DNA of 64,000 nucleotides. Source: JAGXLC01 sp964585385 (GTDB lineage: Bacteria; Bacteroidota; Bacteroidia; Bacteroidales; UBA12077). This document shows, piece by piece, positions 16,261 to 24,466 of this stretch; the stretch's first letter is position 1; each line of letters opens with the position of its first letter. The stretch covers positions 1 to 64,000 of the forward strand of contig CAZPDP010000017.1 of NCBI GenBank assembly GCA_964585385.1, in the 5' to 3' direction. Position numbers and translations under genes: made by a program. Below the pieces are notes generated by a model, which saw nothing but the letters and a program-made list of their open reading frames with translations, made no database searches and was not told where the DNA came from.

Positions 16261-16653
16261 TTAGAATGTTTTATGTGGCCACTTTCTTAATCCATATATC
16301 TTTGAACTCCAGGGAGAATATCTTTTCCGGACTCGTTCGATGGTTATTATATTGCTTTCCGGATCGTGCAGCTCATTATAATGAAGATAGAGAGCTGTAG
16401 CAATTGCTGCTGTTACTTCAGCCGACATGTGAATACCTTCATCTCCTCCATTCTGAACGCTCCTTTCCTTCCTGTTTTTTCTTTTGTATTCTTTCCTGGT
16501 TTTATGGTATATAAGACGAGGCAAGTTGGAAAATAAAAGAAAAGAAAGAACCAGGGCTATAAAGACAATTAAATAACCAACAATGGCAATAGTGACTCCC
16601 TGCCCGTATATTGCTGTAATGTCAAAAGATATATCGCTTATCCAGAAATTCAT
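16261..16653 (-). CDS. OadG-like gamma/delta subunit
   Basis: Small membrane subunit that holds the decarboxylase complex together. It is 130 residues with one strong membrane helix (GVTIAIVGYLIVFIALVLSF, about 18-40), a basic stretch after it (YHKTRKEYKRKNRKER), then a soluble tail ending in the family motif KRYSPWSSKIYGL. The spacing to neighbours is 11 and 13 bases, so it is co-transcribed. Assigned from size, topology, tail motif and position. Confidence 0.85.
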   Translation of the reverse strand: MNFWISDISFDITAIYGQGVTIAIVGYLIVFIALVLSFLLFSNLPRLIYHKTRKEYKRKNRKERSVQNGGDEGIHMSAEVTAAIATALYLHYNELHDPESNIITIERVRKRYSPWSSKIYGLRKWPHKTF

Positions 16654-16666
16654 AATTAGAATATAT

Positions 16667-18226
16667 TTATAATGGTAAATTCGAGTGTTTCTTAGCCGGA
16701 TTCACATCTTTCTTTGTACCTAGCATCTGAAGTGCACGGACTATTCTGAATCGTGAATTTCTTGGTTCTATAATATCATCAATATAACCAAGACTGGCAG
16801 CTTGATAAGGATTAGCAAAATATTCTTTGTACTCCTCCATTTTTTCATTCAGAAACTTTTCGCGTTCGTTTTGATCTTCAATCTTATTCAATTCTTTTCC
16901 ATACAATACTTCAACAGCGCCCTGTGCTCCCATTACTGCAATCTCTGCTGTAGGCCAGGCATAATTGATATCCCCCCGGAGTTGTTTGGAGCTCATCACA
17001 TCATGCGCACCGCCGTAAGATTTTCTCAGAGTAATTGTTACTTTAGGAACAGTAGCTTCACCGTAAGCAAACATCAGTTTTGCCCCGTGTGTAATAATAC
17101 CGCCATATTCCTGGTTGCTTCCGGGAAGGAAACCGGGTACATCAACCAATGTAACGATTGGAATGTTGAATGCGTCGCAAAAACGCACAAAACGCGCGGC
17201 CTTTCTTGAGGCGTCTATATCGAGTACACCTGCGAGGTAATTTGGCTGATTGGCAACAACACCCACTGGCATACCATCAAACCTCGCAAATCCAATTACA
17301 ATATTTTTAGCATAGTGCCGGTGTATTTCCAGAAATTCACTATAATCCACCATACTGAAAATAATCTCCTTCACATCGTATGGTTCATTTGGATTTTCAG
17401 GAATAATTTCATTAAGTGCATCTTCCAGTCGATCGGATGGATCATCGCATTCCAGAATAGGAGGTTCTTCCAGGTTATTGGATGGCAGATAGCTTGTTAA
17501 TTTACGAATTAAAAGCAATCCTTCTTCCTCATCTTCCACTTTAAAATGGGAGACACCGGATTTGGAAGCATGCACATCTGCACCTCCCAAATCTTCAACA
17601 CTAATCTCTTCCCCTGTAACAGTTTTTACCACTTTGGGCCCTGTTACAAACATGTAACTGGTTTCTTCCGTCATCATGATAAAATCTGTAAGAGCCGGGG
17701 AATAAACAGCTCCACCTGCACATGGACCAAAAACCGCAGAAATTTGTGGCACCACGCCGGATGCCAGGATATTTCTTTCAAAAATCTCAGCATATCCGGC
17801 AAGACTGGTAACTCCCTCCTGAATTCTGGCTCCACCACTATCGTTAATTCCTATAACCGGAGCTCCGACTTTCATCGCCATATCCATGATTTTACAAATT
17901 TTCTGCGCAAAAGTTTCTGAGAGAGAACCACCAAAAACTGTGAAATCCTGGGAAAACACGTAAACAACCCGGCCGTCTATGGTTCCTGTACCTGTGACCA
18001 CACCGTCACCCAGAATCTTTTTCTTCTCCATACCGAAGTTGGTACACCGGTGGGTTACAAACATGTCAAACTCTTCGAAGCTCCCTTCATCCAATAAAAT
18101 TTCAATTCGTTCCCTGGCGGTAAGTTTGCCTTTGTCATGCTGTGATTTAATCCGTTTCTCGCCTCCACCCATTTTGGCTTCAGCCCTTGAATCGATTAAC
18201 TTTTTTATTTTATCTTGTTTGCTCAT
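16667..18226 (-). CDS. mmdA: Methylmalonyl-CoA decarboxylase carboxyltransferase subunit
   Basis: Carboxyltransferase (MmdA/PccB family, 519 residues) that moves the carboxyl of (S)-methylmalonyl-CoA to biotin, giving propionyl-CoA. Two crotonase-like halves are visible. The N-terminal half has FEEFDMFVTHRCTNFG, GDGVVTGTG and INDSGGARIQEGVTSLAGYA. The C-terminal half has GFARFDGMPVGVVANQP, VDVPGFLPGSNQEYGGII and YGGAHDVMSSKQLRGD. The sequence alone cannot tell decarboxylase from propionyl-CoA carboxylase. The operon, with a Na+-pump beta subunit, an OadG subunit and a separate biotin protein but no biotin carboxylase, points to the decarboxylase. Confidence 0.92.
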   Translation of the reverse strand: MSKQDKIKKLIDSRAEAKMGGGEKRIKSQHDKGKLTARERIEILLDEGSFEEFDMFVTHRCTNFGMEKKKILGDGVVTGTGTIDGRVVYVFSQDFTVFGGSLSETFAQKICKIMDMAMKVGAPVIGINDSGGARIQEGVTSLAGYAEIFERNILASGVVPQISAVFGPCAGGAVYSPALTDFIMMTEETSYMFVTGPKVVKTVTGEEISVEDLGGADVHASKSGVSHFKVEDEEEGLLLIRKLTSYLPSNNLEEPPILECDDPSDRLEDALNEIIPENPNEPYDVKEIIFSMVDYSEFLEIHRHYAKNIVIGFARFDGMPVGVVANQPNYLAGVLDIDASRKAARFVRFCDAFNIPIVTLVDVPGFLPGSNQEYGGIITHGAKLMFAYGEATVPKVTITLRKSYGGAHDVMSSKQLRGDINYAWPTAEIAVMGAQGAVEVLYGKELNKIEDQNEREKFLNEKMEEYKEYFANPYQAASLGYIDDIIEPRNSRFRIVRALQMLGTKKDVNPAKKHSNLPL

Positions 18227-18241
18227 TGCGGGTATATAAAA

Positions 18242-18661
18242 TTAAATTGTTGTTTTGGTTTTATCTTCACAGAGTTCTGTCAAAACGCCATGAGTAGATT
18301 TTGGATGCAGGAAAGCAATATCAAGGCCTTCGGCGCCTTTGCGTGGTTTTTTATCAACGAGCCTGATGCCTTGTTCTTCGGCCTGCCGAAGCTTCTCCTC
18401 TATATTTTCTACGGCATAAGCTATATGATGGACCCCTTCTCCCTTTTTCTCAACAAACTTGCCTATGGGACCTTCCGGATCTGTAGATTCCAACAATTCA
18501 ATCTTCGTATCTCCTACCTGGAAGAATGCTGTTCTGACCTTTTGATCTTTGACCTCCTCAATATTATAGCATTGAAGACCTAAAACCTCTTCGTAAAACT
18601 TAACTGATTCATCAAGGTTTTTTACTGCTATACCAATGTGTTCAATATGTGATGGTTTCAT
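18242..18661 (-). CDS. mce: Methylmalonyl-CoA epimerase
   Basis: Interconverts (R)- and (S)-methylmalonyl-CoA, supplying the (S) form to the decarboxylase encoded just downstream. It is a vicinal-oxygen-chelate fold protein, 139 residues from the chosen start, with IEHIGIAVKNLDESVKFY at the N-terminus, GVHHIAYAVENIEEKL in the middle, and GLDIAFLHPKSTHGVLTELCE at the end. Metal-ligand His and Glu residues fall in these segments. The ATG at 18661 is chosen because the alternative TTG at 18682 is part of the -7 promoter element. First gene of the operon. No methylmalonyl-CoA mutase is in the window. Confidence 0.93.
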   Translation of the reverse strand: MKPSHIEHIGIAVKNLDESVKFYEEVLGLQCYNIEEVKDQKVRTAFFQVGDTKIELLESTDPEGPIGKFVEKKGEGVHHIAYAVENIEEKLRQAEEQGIRLVDKKPRKGAEGLDIAFLHPKSTHGVLTELCEDKTKTTI

Positions 18662-18679
18662 ATAGTTTGATTTTTTCTG

Positions 18680-18711
18680 CAAAAGTACCTATATTGATGC
18701 AAATAGACCAA
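18680..18711 (-). promoter_or_regulatory. Promoter of the mce-mmd operon
   Basis: On the minus strand TTG (18711-18709), a 21-base spacer and TACTTTTG (18687-18680) match the Bacteroidota promoter pattern, 18 bases before the mce ATG. Confidence 0.65.
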
Positions 18712-18830
18712 TGATAAATATCAAAAAATGGAAAAATATTATTGTTTTTTAACATAATTGTATCAGACCTGTATCCATTGTTTTTCTTGGTAAAACTATT
18801 TTTTGAAGAAACCTTTCTTGAGATTAAGAT

Positions 18831-19580
18831 ATGGCGCCTAAATCAGCTACTTTCAGGTTTTATGAAGAGCTTAACGATTTTCTGAATAAAAACAATAAAA
18901 AACAGGATTTATACTACTCGTTTTATGGCTCGCCTACGGTAAAAGATGCTATTGAATCATTTGGGATCCCTCATACAGAAGTTGATTTAATACTCGCCAA
19001 TGGAGTTTCTGTTGATTTTAATTACAAACTGAAAACTAACGACAGGATTTCTGTATATCCCAAATTCGAAACTTTTGAAATCAGCAGCGTAACGAAACTC
19101 AGACAGCCTCCTCTTCGCAAAATTCTTTTCATACTGGATGTACACCTGGGTAAACTAACCCGTTATCTGCGGCTTACAGGCTTTGACTGCTATTACCATA
19201 ATAGTCTGAAAGATAACGAAATCGTTGACATTGCAGAGAATGAAAACCGAATAATTCTTACCCGGGATAAGGGATTGCTTAAGCACAATAAAGTGACTCA
19301 CGGATATTATGTTCGCTCAGGGAATCCCAGGACTCAACTGAAAGAGGTTCTAAAGAGATTTGACCTGAAAAATCGTGTCACAATGTTTACCCGATGCATG
19401 GACTGCAATGGACCAATAGAATATACTCCTAAAGAAGATGTACAAAAGCAACTGCCTGAAGGAACAAAAAAATATTATAATGAATTTTATCAATGTATGA
19501 ATTGTGGTAAAATTTACTGGAAAGGATCCCATTTCTTTAATATGACCAGATTCATAGAATCTATTCTTGAAGAAATCTGA
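18831..19580 (+). CDS. Mut7-C RNase-like protein with ubiquitin-like domain
   Basis: A 249-residue protein with a predicted nuclease fold. Residues about 5-85 resemble the ubiquitin/MoaD-like domain often fused ahead of Mut7-C (TVKDAIESFGIPHTEVDLIL, then LKTNDRISVYP). Residues about 95-245 are the Mut7-C (PIN-like) domain: FILDVHLGKLTRYLRLTGFD with the first Asp, NRIILTRDKGLL with the next acidic residue, then a zinc ribbon (CMDCNG and CMNCGKIYWKGSH). Mut7-C proteins are thought to act on RNA, but no specific substrate is known to me. It stands alone. Confidence 0.85.
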   Translation: MAPKSATFRFYEELNDFLNKNNKKQDLYYSFYGSPTVKDAIESFGIPHTEVDLILANGVSVDFNYKLKTNDRISVYPKFETFEISSVTKLRQPPLRKILFILDVHLGKLTRYLRLTGFDCYYHNSLKDNEIVDIAENENRIILTRDKGLLKHNKVTHGYYVRSGNPRTQLKEVLKRFDLKNRVTMFTRCMDCNGPIEYTPKEDVQKQLPEGTKKYYNEFYQCMNCGKIYWKGSHFFNMTRFIESILEEI

Positions 19581-19626
19581 AACAAACTGGGTTAATTTTT
19601 CAAATAAACAATACCTTATTGTCAGT

Positions 19627-20169
19627 CTACCGCTTAAAATATTTGTAATAAAATTTTCCTTTATGAACAATTTCTTCAAGCGGTTTTCTTTTCAATACAT
19701 GTCTGTTCAAATCAGGTTCCTCAGCCGGATAACCAACAGGAATCATTGCCACAGGAACTATCCCGTCAGGTAATTGCAATATCTCTGCTACCGTCATGAC
19801 ATCAAATTTACAAACCCAGCAAGTGGCCAATCCTATGTCTGTTGCTGCCAGGGTGAGATGGTCTACGGCGATAGCCAGATCAATATCCGTGTGTATTTTT
19901 CCATCTGAACGGTGCCAGGCTGATTTCTGATCACCACAGGCAACTATGATAAGAGGTGCGGTTTCAATCCATTTATTGGGATAGCACCCTTTAATATTTT
20001 CCAGATTGTTACCTTCATCCACAATCACAAAATGCCAGGGTTGGATATTTTTTGCTGAAGGGGCTATTCTTGCTGCTTCCAGTATACGGGCAATTTTATC
20101 CTCCTCAACAGGTTTATCCTGGTATTTCCGGCAAGAAAATCTGTTTTTTGCTAATTCTAAGAAATCCAT
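19627..20169 (-). CDS. Nitroreductase family protein
   Basis: FMN-dependent NAD(P)H oxidoreductase of the nitroreductase superfamily, 180 residues. Signature segments: the N-terminal RFSCRKYQDKPV, the flavin/substrate region AARIAPSAKNIQPWHFVIV, the central AIAVDHLTLAATDIGLATCW and the C-terminal MIPVGYPAEEP. Physiological substrates vary in this family and cannot be read here. The ATG at 20169 matches the usual MDFLELAKNRFSCR start; a TTG four codons upstream is less likely. Downstream gene of a probable group with the S4 protein and sirtuin. Confidence 0.88.
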   Translation of the reverse strand: MDFLELAKNRFSCRKYQDKPVEEDKIARILEAARIAPSAKNIQPWHFVIVDEGNNLENIKGCYPNKWIETAPLIIVACGDQKSAWHRSDGKIHTDIDLAIAVDHLTLAATDIGLATCWVCKFDVMTVAEILQLPDGIVPVAMIPVGYPAEEPDLNRHVLKRKPLEEIVHKGKFYYKYFKR

Positions 20170-20188
20170 AATGAATAACAATAAATAT

Positions 20189-20401
20189 TTAAAGTACTTT
20201 TATCTGATGATCCATAAATTCTACAATATCGTTTTTTCTCACTTTGGCTCTTTTACGATGCTCTACAGAGCCATTCAGTTTAACCTCTCCTACATCAACC
20301 ATTTGTTTAGCTTCAGCTCCGCTGTATACAAGGTTAACAGCTTTTAAAAGCTTGATCAATTCAATAAATTCCGAATCTTCTCTTAATTCAAACTCGATCA
20401 T
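20189..20401 (-). CDS. S4-domain RNA-binding protein (YbcJ-like)
   Basis: A 70-residue protein that is essentially one S4 domain: LIKLLKAVNLVYSGAEAKQM, then VDVGEVKLNGSVEHRKRAKV with the conserved basic patch. It binds structured RNA; YbcJ-type proteins are linked to ribosomes, with no well-defined role. Its ATG overlaps the sirtuin stop codon by four bases, so translation is probably coupled. Confidence 0.85.
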   Translation of the reverse strand: MIEFELREDSEFIELIKLLKAVNLVYSGAEAKQMVDVGEVKLNGSVEHRKRAKVRKNDIVEFMDHQIKVL

Positions 20402-21150
20402 GATAATTTCTTTTCTATTGTATCAACTAATTCAGCCATAACCTCTGTAGCTTTTCCCTGTAGAAATATATCCGTAACGGAATGTGTAAAAAAGGAATGA
20501 TTAGGATTTACTTCTATTATTTTAACATTGTTTTTCTTTGCCATGGAAGGAATCATTGAGGCAGGTATGACCTCACCGGTTGAGCCAATAACAATAAAAA
20601 CTTCAGCATTTTCTGCTTCCTCAATTGACTTGGAATAGGCATATTCCGGTATCATTTCTCCAAAGAAAATAAAGTCGGGTTTTAATATAGTTCCGCACTT
20701 TTCGCATTTGGGAGGTAATTCAGCGATCAATTCATCAGAAACCTCATACTTCCTGCCACATTCCTGGCATATCAGATTTCTTGAGTTTCCATGAAATTCA
20801 TATACAGTCTGGCTTCCTGCCTCCTGGTGCAGATTATCAATATTCTGTGTAATAACGGCATGAAGCTGGTTCATTTTTTCCATCTCTGCCAGCGCATAAT
20901 GGGCTTTGTTAGGCTTAGCAGAGCCAAAGAAATCATAAAATATTTCTTTAATCACCTTCCAGGAATCCAGTGGATGAGAATAAAAATAGTCCAGGTCGAG
21001 AATGCCTGGATCGTATTTATTCCACAGGCCATTTTCTCCACGAAAAGGAGGAATACCGCTTTCAACAGAGACCCCGGCACCGGTAAAGCCTGTAGTGTGG
21101 TTAGAATGAATGATTAAATCAACTGCCTCTTTAAGGTTTTTTTTATCCAT
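20398..21150 (-). CDS. cobB: NAD-dependent sirtuin deacylase
   Basis: Removes acyl groups from protein lysines while consuming NAD+. The 250 residues show all class motifs: GFTGAGVSVESGIPPFRG for NAD binding, TQNIDNLHQEAGS, the catalytic His120 in YEFHGN, and a structural zinc site of four cysteines (Cys128, Cys131, Cys149, Cys152). The later NPNHSFFTHSVTDIFLQG segment completes the Rossmann part. The Tyr/Arg pair that marks desuccinylases is not evident, so a general deacetylase is the best guess. Co-transcribed with the S4 gene. Confidence 0.92.
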   Translation of the reverse strand: MDKKNLKEAVDLIIHSNHTTGFTGAGVSVESGIPPFRGENGLWNKYDPGILDLDYFYSHPLDSWKVIKEIFYDFFGSAKPNKAHYALAEMEKMNQLHAVITQNIDNLHQEAGSQTVYEFHGNSRNLICQECGRKYEVSDELIAELPPKCEKCGTILKPDFIFFGEMIPEYAYSKSIEEAENAEVFIVIGSTGEVIPASMIPSMAKKNNVKIIEVNPNHSFFTHSVTDIFLQGKATEVMAELVDTIEKKLS

Positions 21151-21312
21151 AGCATTTGGCTCTTGAGCAGGTCAAATTTAATGAAAAGTAATCAAGATTA
21201 ATTAACAGTAGTTTGATTGTTTTGCTAACTAGTGGAAAATAATTTTCATATATCATAAGCTTGTGTGAAAATTTTCCATTCTACTTAAGTACTTTAAGGA
21301 AGCCATAAAAAT

Positions 21313-21338
21313 GGCTTGCCCGTAGATTCAGGCAAGCC
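21313..21338 (-). terminator. Terminator of the pnt operon
   Basis: GGCTTGCC (21313-21320) pairs with GGCAAGCC (21331-21338); the minus-strand continuation reads ATTTTTATGG. A second small hairpin AACAGC/GCTGTT (21343-21363) overlaps the pntB stop codon. Confidence 0.7.
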
Positions 21339-21361
21339 TGACAACAGCTTTTAAAACGCTG

Positions 21362-22813
21362 TTATAAATTTTTAATTTCATTTACAATATTCTGCAGGCT
21401 GTCTTTTGCGTTTCCGAAAAGCATCTTCGTTTTATCATGATAGAAGAGGCTGTTTTCAATAGCTGCATAGCCTTTACCCATACCTCTTTTCATTACAATT
21501 ATATTTTTTGCTTTGTATGCCTGAATTATTGGCATTCCTGCAATAGGGCTGGATGGATCATTTTCCGCTGCAGGGTTAACAACGTCATTAGCTCCAATGA
21601 CGACTGCGACATCTACGTTTTCCATTTGTTCATTGGCCTCTTCGCTTTCCAGCAATTTATCGTAAGGTATGTCGGCTTCGGCTAACAAAACGTTCATATG
21701 TCCGGGCATTCTACCTGCCACGGGGTGTATGGCATATTTCACATCCACGTTTTCCTGTTCCAGTAATTTATCCAGTTCCTGGCAAAGCAACTGCGCTTTC
21801 GCAACAGCAAGACCATAGCCCGGGATAATCATTACTTTTGGTGAATAGTTTAGCATGACTGCAGCATCAGATACTGATGTTTCTTTAATAGTACCTTCTC
21901 CTCCTTCAACTGAAGGGCCACCAGAAAAGGCACCAATAATTACATTGAACAGGGAACGGTTCATAGCATTACACATCAGGATTGTCAGTATGGTTCCTGC
22001 CGAACCGACCAGAATACCGCCAGTTAGCATGACCAGGTTATCATAAAGGAAGCCTCCCATAGCTGCGGCAATACCTGTAAAGGAATTAAGTAATGAGATA
22101 ACGACCGGCATGTCTGCACCACCAATCGGCATAACAAACAATACACCATAAATAAGAGATGCACCGAAAAGAACATAAACCAACGGATAAAGATCTGTTA
22201 TATTCTCAGGATTCATAGACATCAGGTAAATCATAAATCCTATAACACCAACAAACATGATAATATTGATTATCCTTAAAAAACTTTTACGTAAATCGGA
22301 TATTTTATTAGCAAGCTTTCCGTATGCAATCATACTCCCTGAGAAAGAAACGCTCCCAATGATCAGCCCCAGGAAGATTACAAGAGCCTGCCAATTAAAG
22401 AGACCATTCTCAGCGAGCAGGTCTTTATGAATATTCGGGAATTCCATCAGGGAAATAAGTGCTGCAGCTGCACCCCCCATACCATTAAAAAATGATACTA
22501 ACTGGGGCATAGCAGTCATTTTAACCCGCTTGGCAATAATCCAGCCAACTAATGTACCGAGCACAATAGCTATTAAAATTAACCCGATGTTGTGAATAGC
22601 TTCTCCTTCGTGACGATGCCACAACACAGTAGCGACAATAGATATAAACATACCCAGGGCGGCCCATAGATTACCTTTTTTAGCGCTATCAGGGTGGCTT
22701 AGCATTTTAAGTCCCATAATAAAAAGGACAGAAGCAATAAGATATACTATTTCAAGGACTGAATCACCAAGAGAAAATTGAATATGCTTTGAAAATTCCA
22801 GTATTTTATCCAT
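21362..22813 (-). CDS. pntB: NAD(P) transhydrogenase subunit beta
   Basis: Inner-membrane subunit of the proton-translocating transhydrogenase, which uses the proton gradient to drive NADH + NADP+ to NAD+ + NADPH. The 483 residues have about nine membrane helices (residues 20-260) and a C-terminal NADP(H)-binding domain III: VMIIPGYGLAVAKAQ, HPVAGRMPGHMNVLLAEA, VAVVIGANDVVNPAA and VMKRGMGKGYAAIEN. Last of three co-transcribed genes, three bases after the preceding one. Confidence 0.95.
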   Translation of the reverse strand: MDKILEFSKHIQFSLGDSVLEIVYLIASVLFIMGLKMLSHPDSAKKGNLWAALGMFISIVATVLWHRHEGEAIHNIGLILIAIVLGTLVGWIIAKRVKMTAMPQLVSFFNGMGGAAAALISLMEFPNIHKDLLAENGLFNWQALVIFLGLIIGSVSFSGSMIAYGKLANKISDLRKSFLRIINIIMFVGVIGFMIYLMSMNPENITDLYPLVYVLFGASLIYGVLFVMPIGGADMPVVISLLNSFTGIAAAMGGFLYDNLVMLTGGILVGSAGTILTILMCNAMNRSLFNVIIGAFSGGPSVEGGEGTIKETSVSDAAVMLNYSPKVMIIPGYGLAVAKAQLLCQELDKLLEQENVDVKYAIHPVAGRMPGHMNVLLAEADIPYDKLLESEEANEQMENVDVAVVIGANDVVNPAAENDPSSPIAGMPIIQAYKAKNIIVMKRGMGKGYAAIENSLFYHDKTKMLFGNAKDSLQNIVNEIKNL

Positions 22814-22816
22814 TAC

Positions 22817-23125
22817 CTATCTATTTTTTTTCTTTTTAAACATTTCCAACATCCTATGAGTTACGACAAAACCACCAACTACATTCAAAGTACCTAAAAA
22901 GACAGCAAGAAATCCTATTATCTTTGTAGCTGTGGTATCTGCATGTCCCAGAACAATGATTGCACCAATAATGACAACACCATGGATGGCGTTAGCACCC
23001 GACATCAGGGGAGTATGCAATACTGCTGGAACGTTTGAAATAACTTCAATTCCTAAAAAAACAGAGAGTATCACTATGAAAATACTCTCGCTATGAACAT
23101 AAATAAATTGTAATATGGATTCCAT
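22817..23125 (-). CDS. pntAB: NAD(P) transhydrogenase subunit alpha, part 2
   Basis: Membrane part of the alpha subunit, encoded separately as in Rhodospirillum rubrum. It is 102 residues with three to four helices, including FIVILSVFLGIEVISNVPAV and the family motif HTPLMSGANAIHGVVIIGA. It sits between the NAD-binding alpha part and PntB. Confidence 0.93.
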   Translation of the reverse strand: MESILQFIYVHSESIFIVILSVFLGIEVISNVPAVLHTPLMSGANAIHGVVIIGAIIVLGHADTTATKIIGFLAVFLGTLNVVGGFVVTHRMLEMFKKKKNR

Positions 23126-23145
23126 GTCAATACTTTATTAAATTT

Positions 23146-24270
23146 TTACATTAATTTTTTTATGCGTTCGCTTATAATCTCTCCGTTGTGAGTTACACAC
23201 GAATCTTTTATGATATCATCATTAAAATCGAGATTCAAATTACCTTCTTCACCAATTATTAGATTAAGATAATTAAAAAGATTATTTCCAAACATCTTAC
23301 TGGAATCGGAACCTATCATGGATGGGTAATTTGAATTACCTATAATAGTGATATTATTGTACTTAATAACCTTATTATTTTCAGTCAATTCACAATTGCC
23401 TCCGGAAGAAGCTGCCAGGTCGACTATAACCGAACCGGGTCTCATTTGGTCGACAGTTTCTTTAGTTACAAGCACCGGTGCTTTCTTGCCTGGAATTTGA
23501 GCTGTTGTAACAATTACTCTCGATTTAAGAGCGTGATCATGTACAAGCTGTTTTTGTTTTTTCTTAAAATCCTCTGTTTGCTCAACTGCATAGCCGCCGG
23601 CTTCTTTGCTTTCCTTTGCGCCTTCCACTTCAATAAATTTAGCGCCAAGGCTTTTAACATCGTCTTTGGCAGCCGATCGGACGTCAAATGCTTCAACTAC
23701 TGCGCCCAAACGCCTGGCTGTTGCAATAGCCTGCAAGCCGGCAACCCCTGCACCCAAAATTAATACATTAGCAGGTTTTATTGTACCGGCGGCGGTCATA
23801 AACATCGGGAAAAACCCATCCAGATGAGTAGCCGCATCGAGCACAGCACGGTATCCTGCAACAGTTGCCATTGATGATAAAATATCCATCGACTGAGCCC
23901 TCGTTGTTCTTGGTATCATATCAAGGCTTAACAAAGTTACTCCTTTTTCTTTTGCTCTTTCAACTATCTCTTTGTTGCTGAGAGGATTAAACATTGAAAC
24001 AAGAACCTTTTGGCTATCAGCCAGTTCATCAATTTCTTCTTTTGTAAAAGAATTGATACGGAGCAGCACATCCGCATCCTTTTTCAATTGAGATAATTCA
24101 ACAATTTCTGCACCAGCTTCCTGGTAATGCTGATCTGAAAAATAAACTCCTTCCCCGGCGCTTTTTTCGACAAGGAAGGAAATGTTTGATTTTTTTAGCT
24201 TTTGTACATTATGGGGTAGAAAAGAAACTCGGGCATCATCGCCCGGTTCTTTTAAAATGCCTATTTTCAT
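23146..24270 (-). CDS. pntAA: NAD(P) transhydrogenase subunit alpha, part 1
   Basis: Soluble NAD(H)-binding domain I of the transhydrogenase, 374 residues, related to alanine dehydrogenase. Visible features: N-terminal KEPGDDARVSFLPHNVQKL, NVLILGAGVAGLQAIATARR as the Rossmann glycine-rich loop, EAFDVRSAAKDDVKSLGA, and VIVDLAASSGGNCELTE near the NAD site. The splitting into three genes is common outside enterobacteria. It heads the operon and diverges from sucA across 196 bases. Confidence 0.95.
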   Translation of the reverse strand: MKIGILKEPGDDARVSFLPHNVQKLKKSNISFLVEKSAGEGVYFSDQHYQEAGAEIVELSQLKKDADVLLRINSFTKEEIDELADSQKVLVSMFNPLSNKEIVERAKEKGVTLLSLDMIPRTTRAQSMDILSSMATVAGYRAVLDAATHLDGFFPMFMTAAGTIKPANVLILGAGVAGLQAIATARRLGAVVEAFDVRSAAKDDVKSLGAKFIEVEGAKESKEAGGYAVEQTEDFKKKQKQLVHDHALKSRVIVTTAQIPGKKAPVLVTKETVDQMRPGSVIVDLAASSGGNCELTENNKVIKYNNITIIGNSNYPSMIGSDSSKMFGNNLFNYLNLIIGEEGNLNLDFNDDIIKDSCVTHNGEIISERIKKLM

Positions 24271-24466
24271 AGCACTTTTTTTTACAGTTTAATAGAAATA
24301 TTTTGTAACATTGGTATCAAAGTAAGATTTCATCAACTAAACATTATTAATTTGTTTTTGTTCAACTCTAATAATTCAGGAAAAAAAGAAAGCCCGTTTT
24401 TGAAAATCTTTAAACATTGCATTAATCTGAATTGTCTTTTATAAAAAAGAAAATCATTTTCATACC

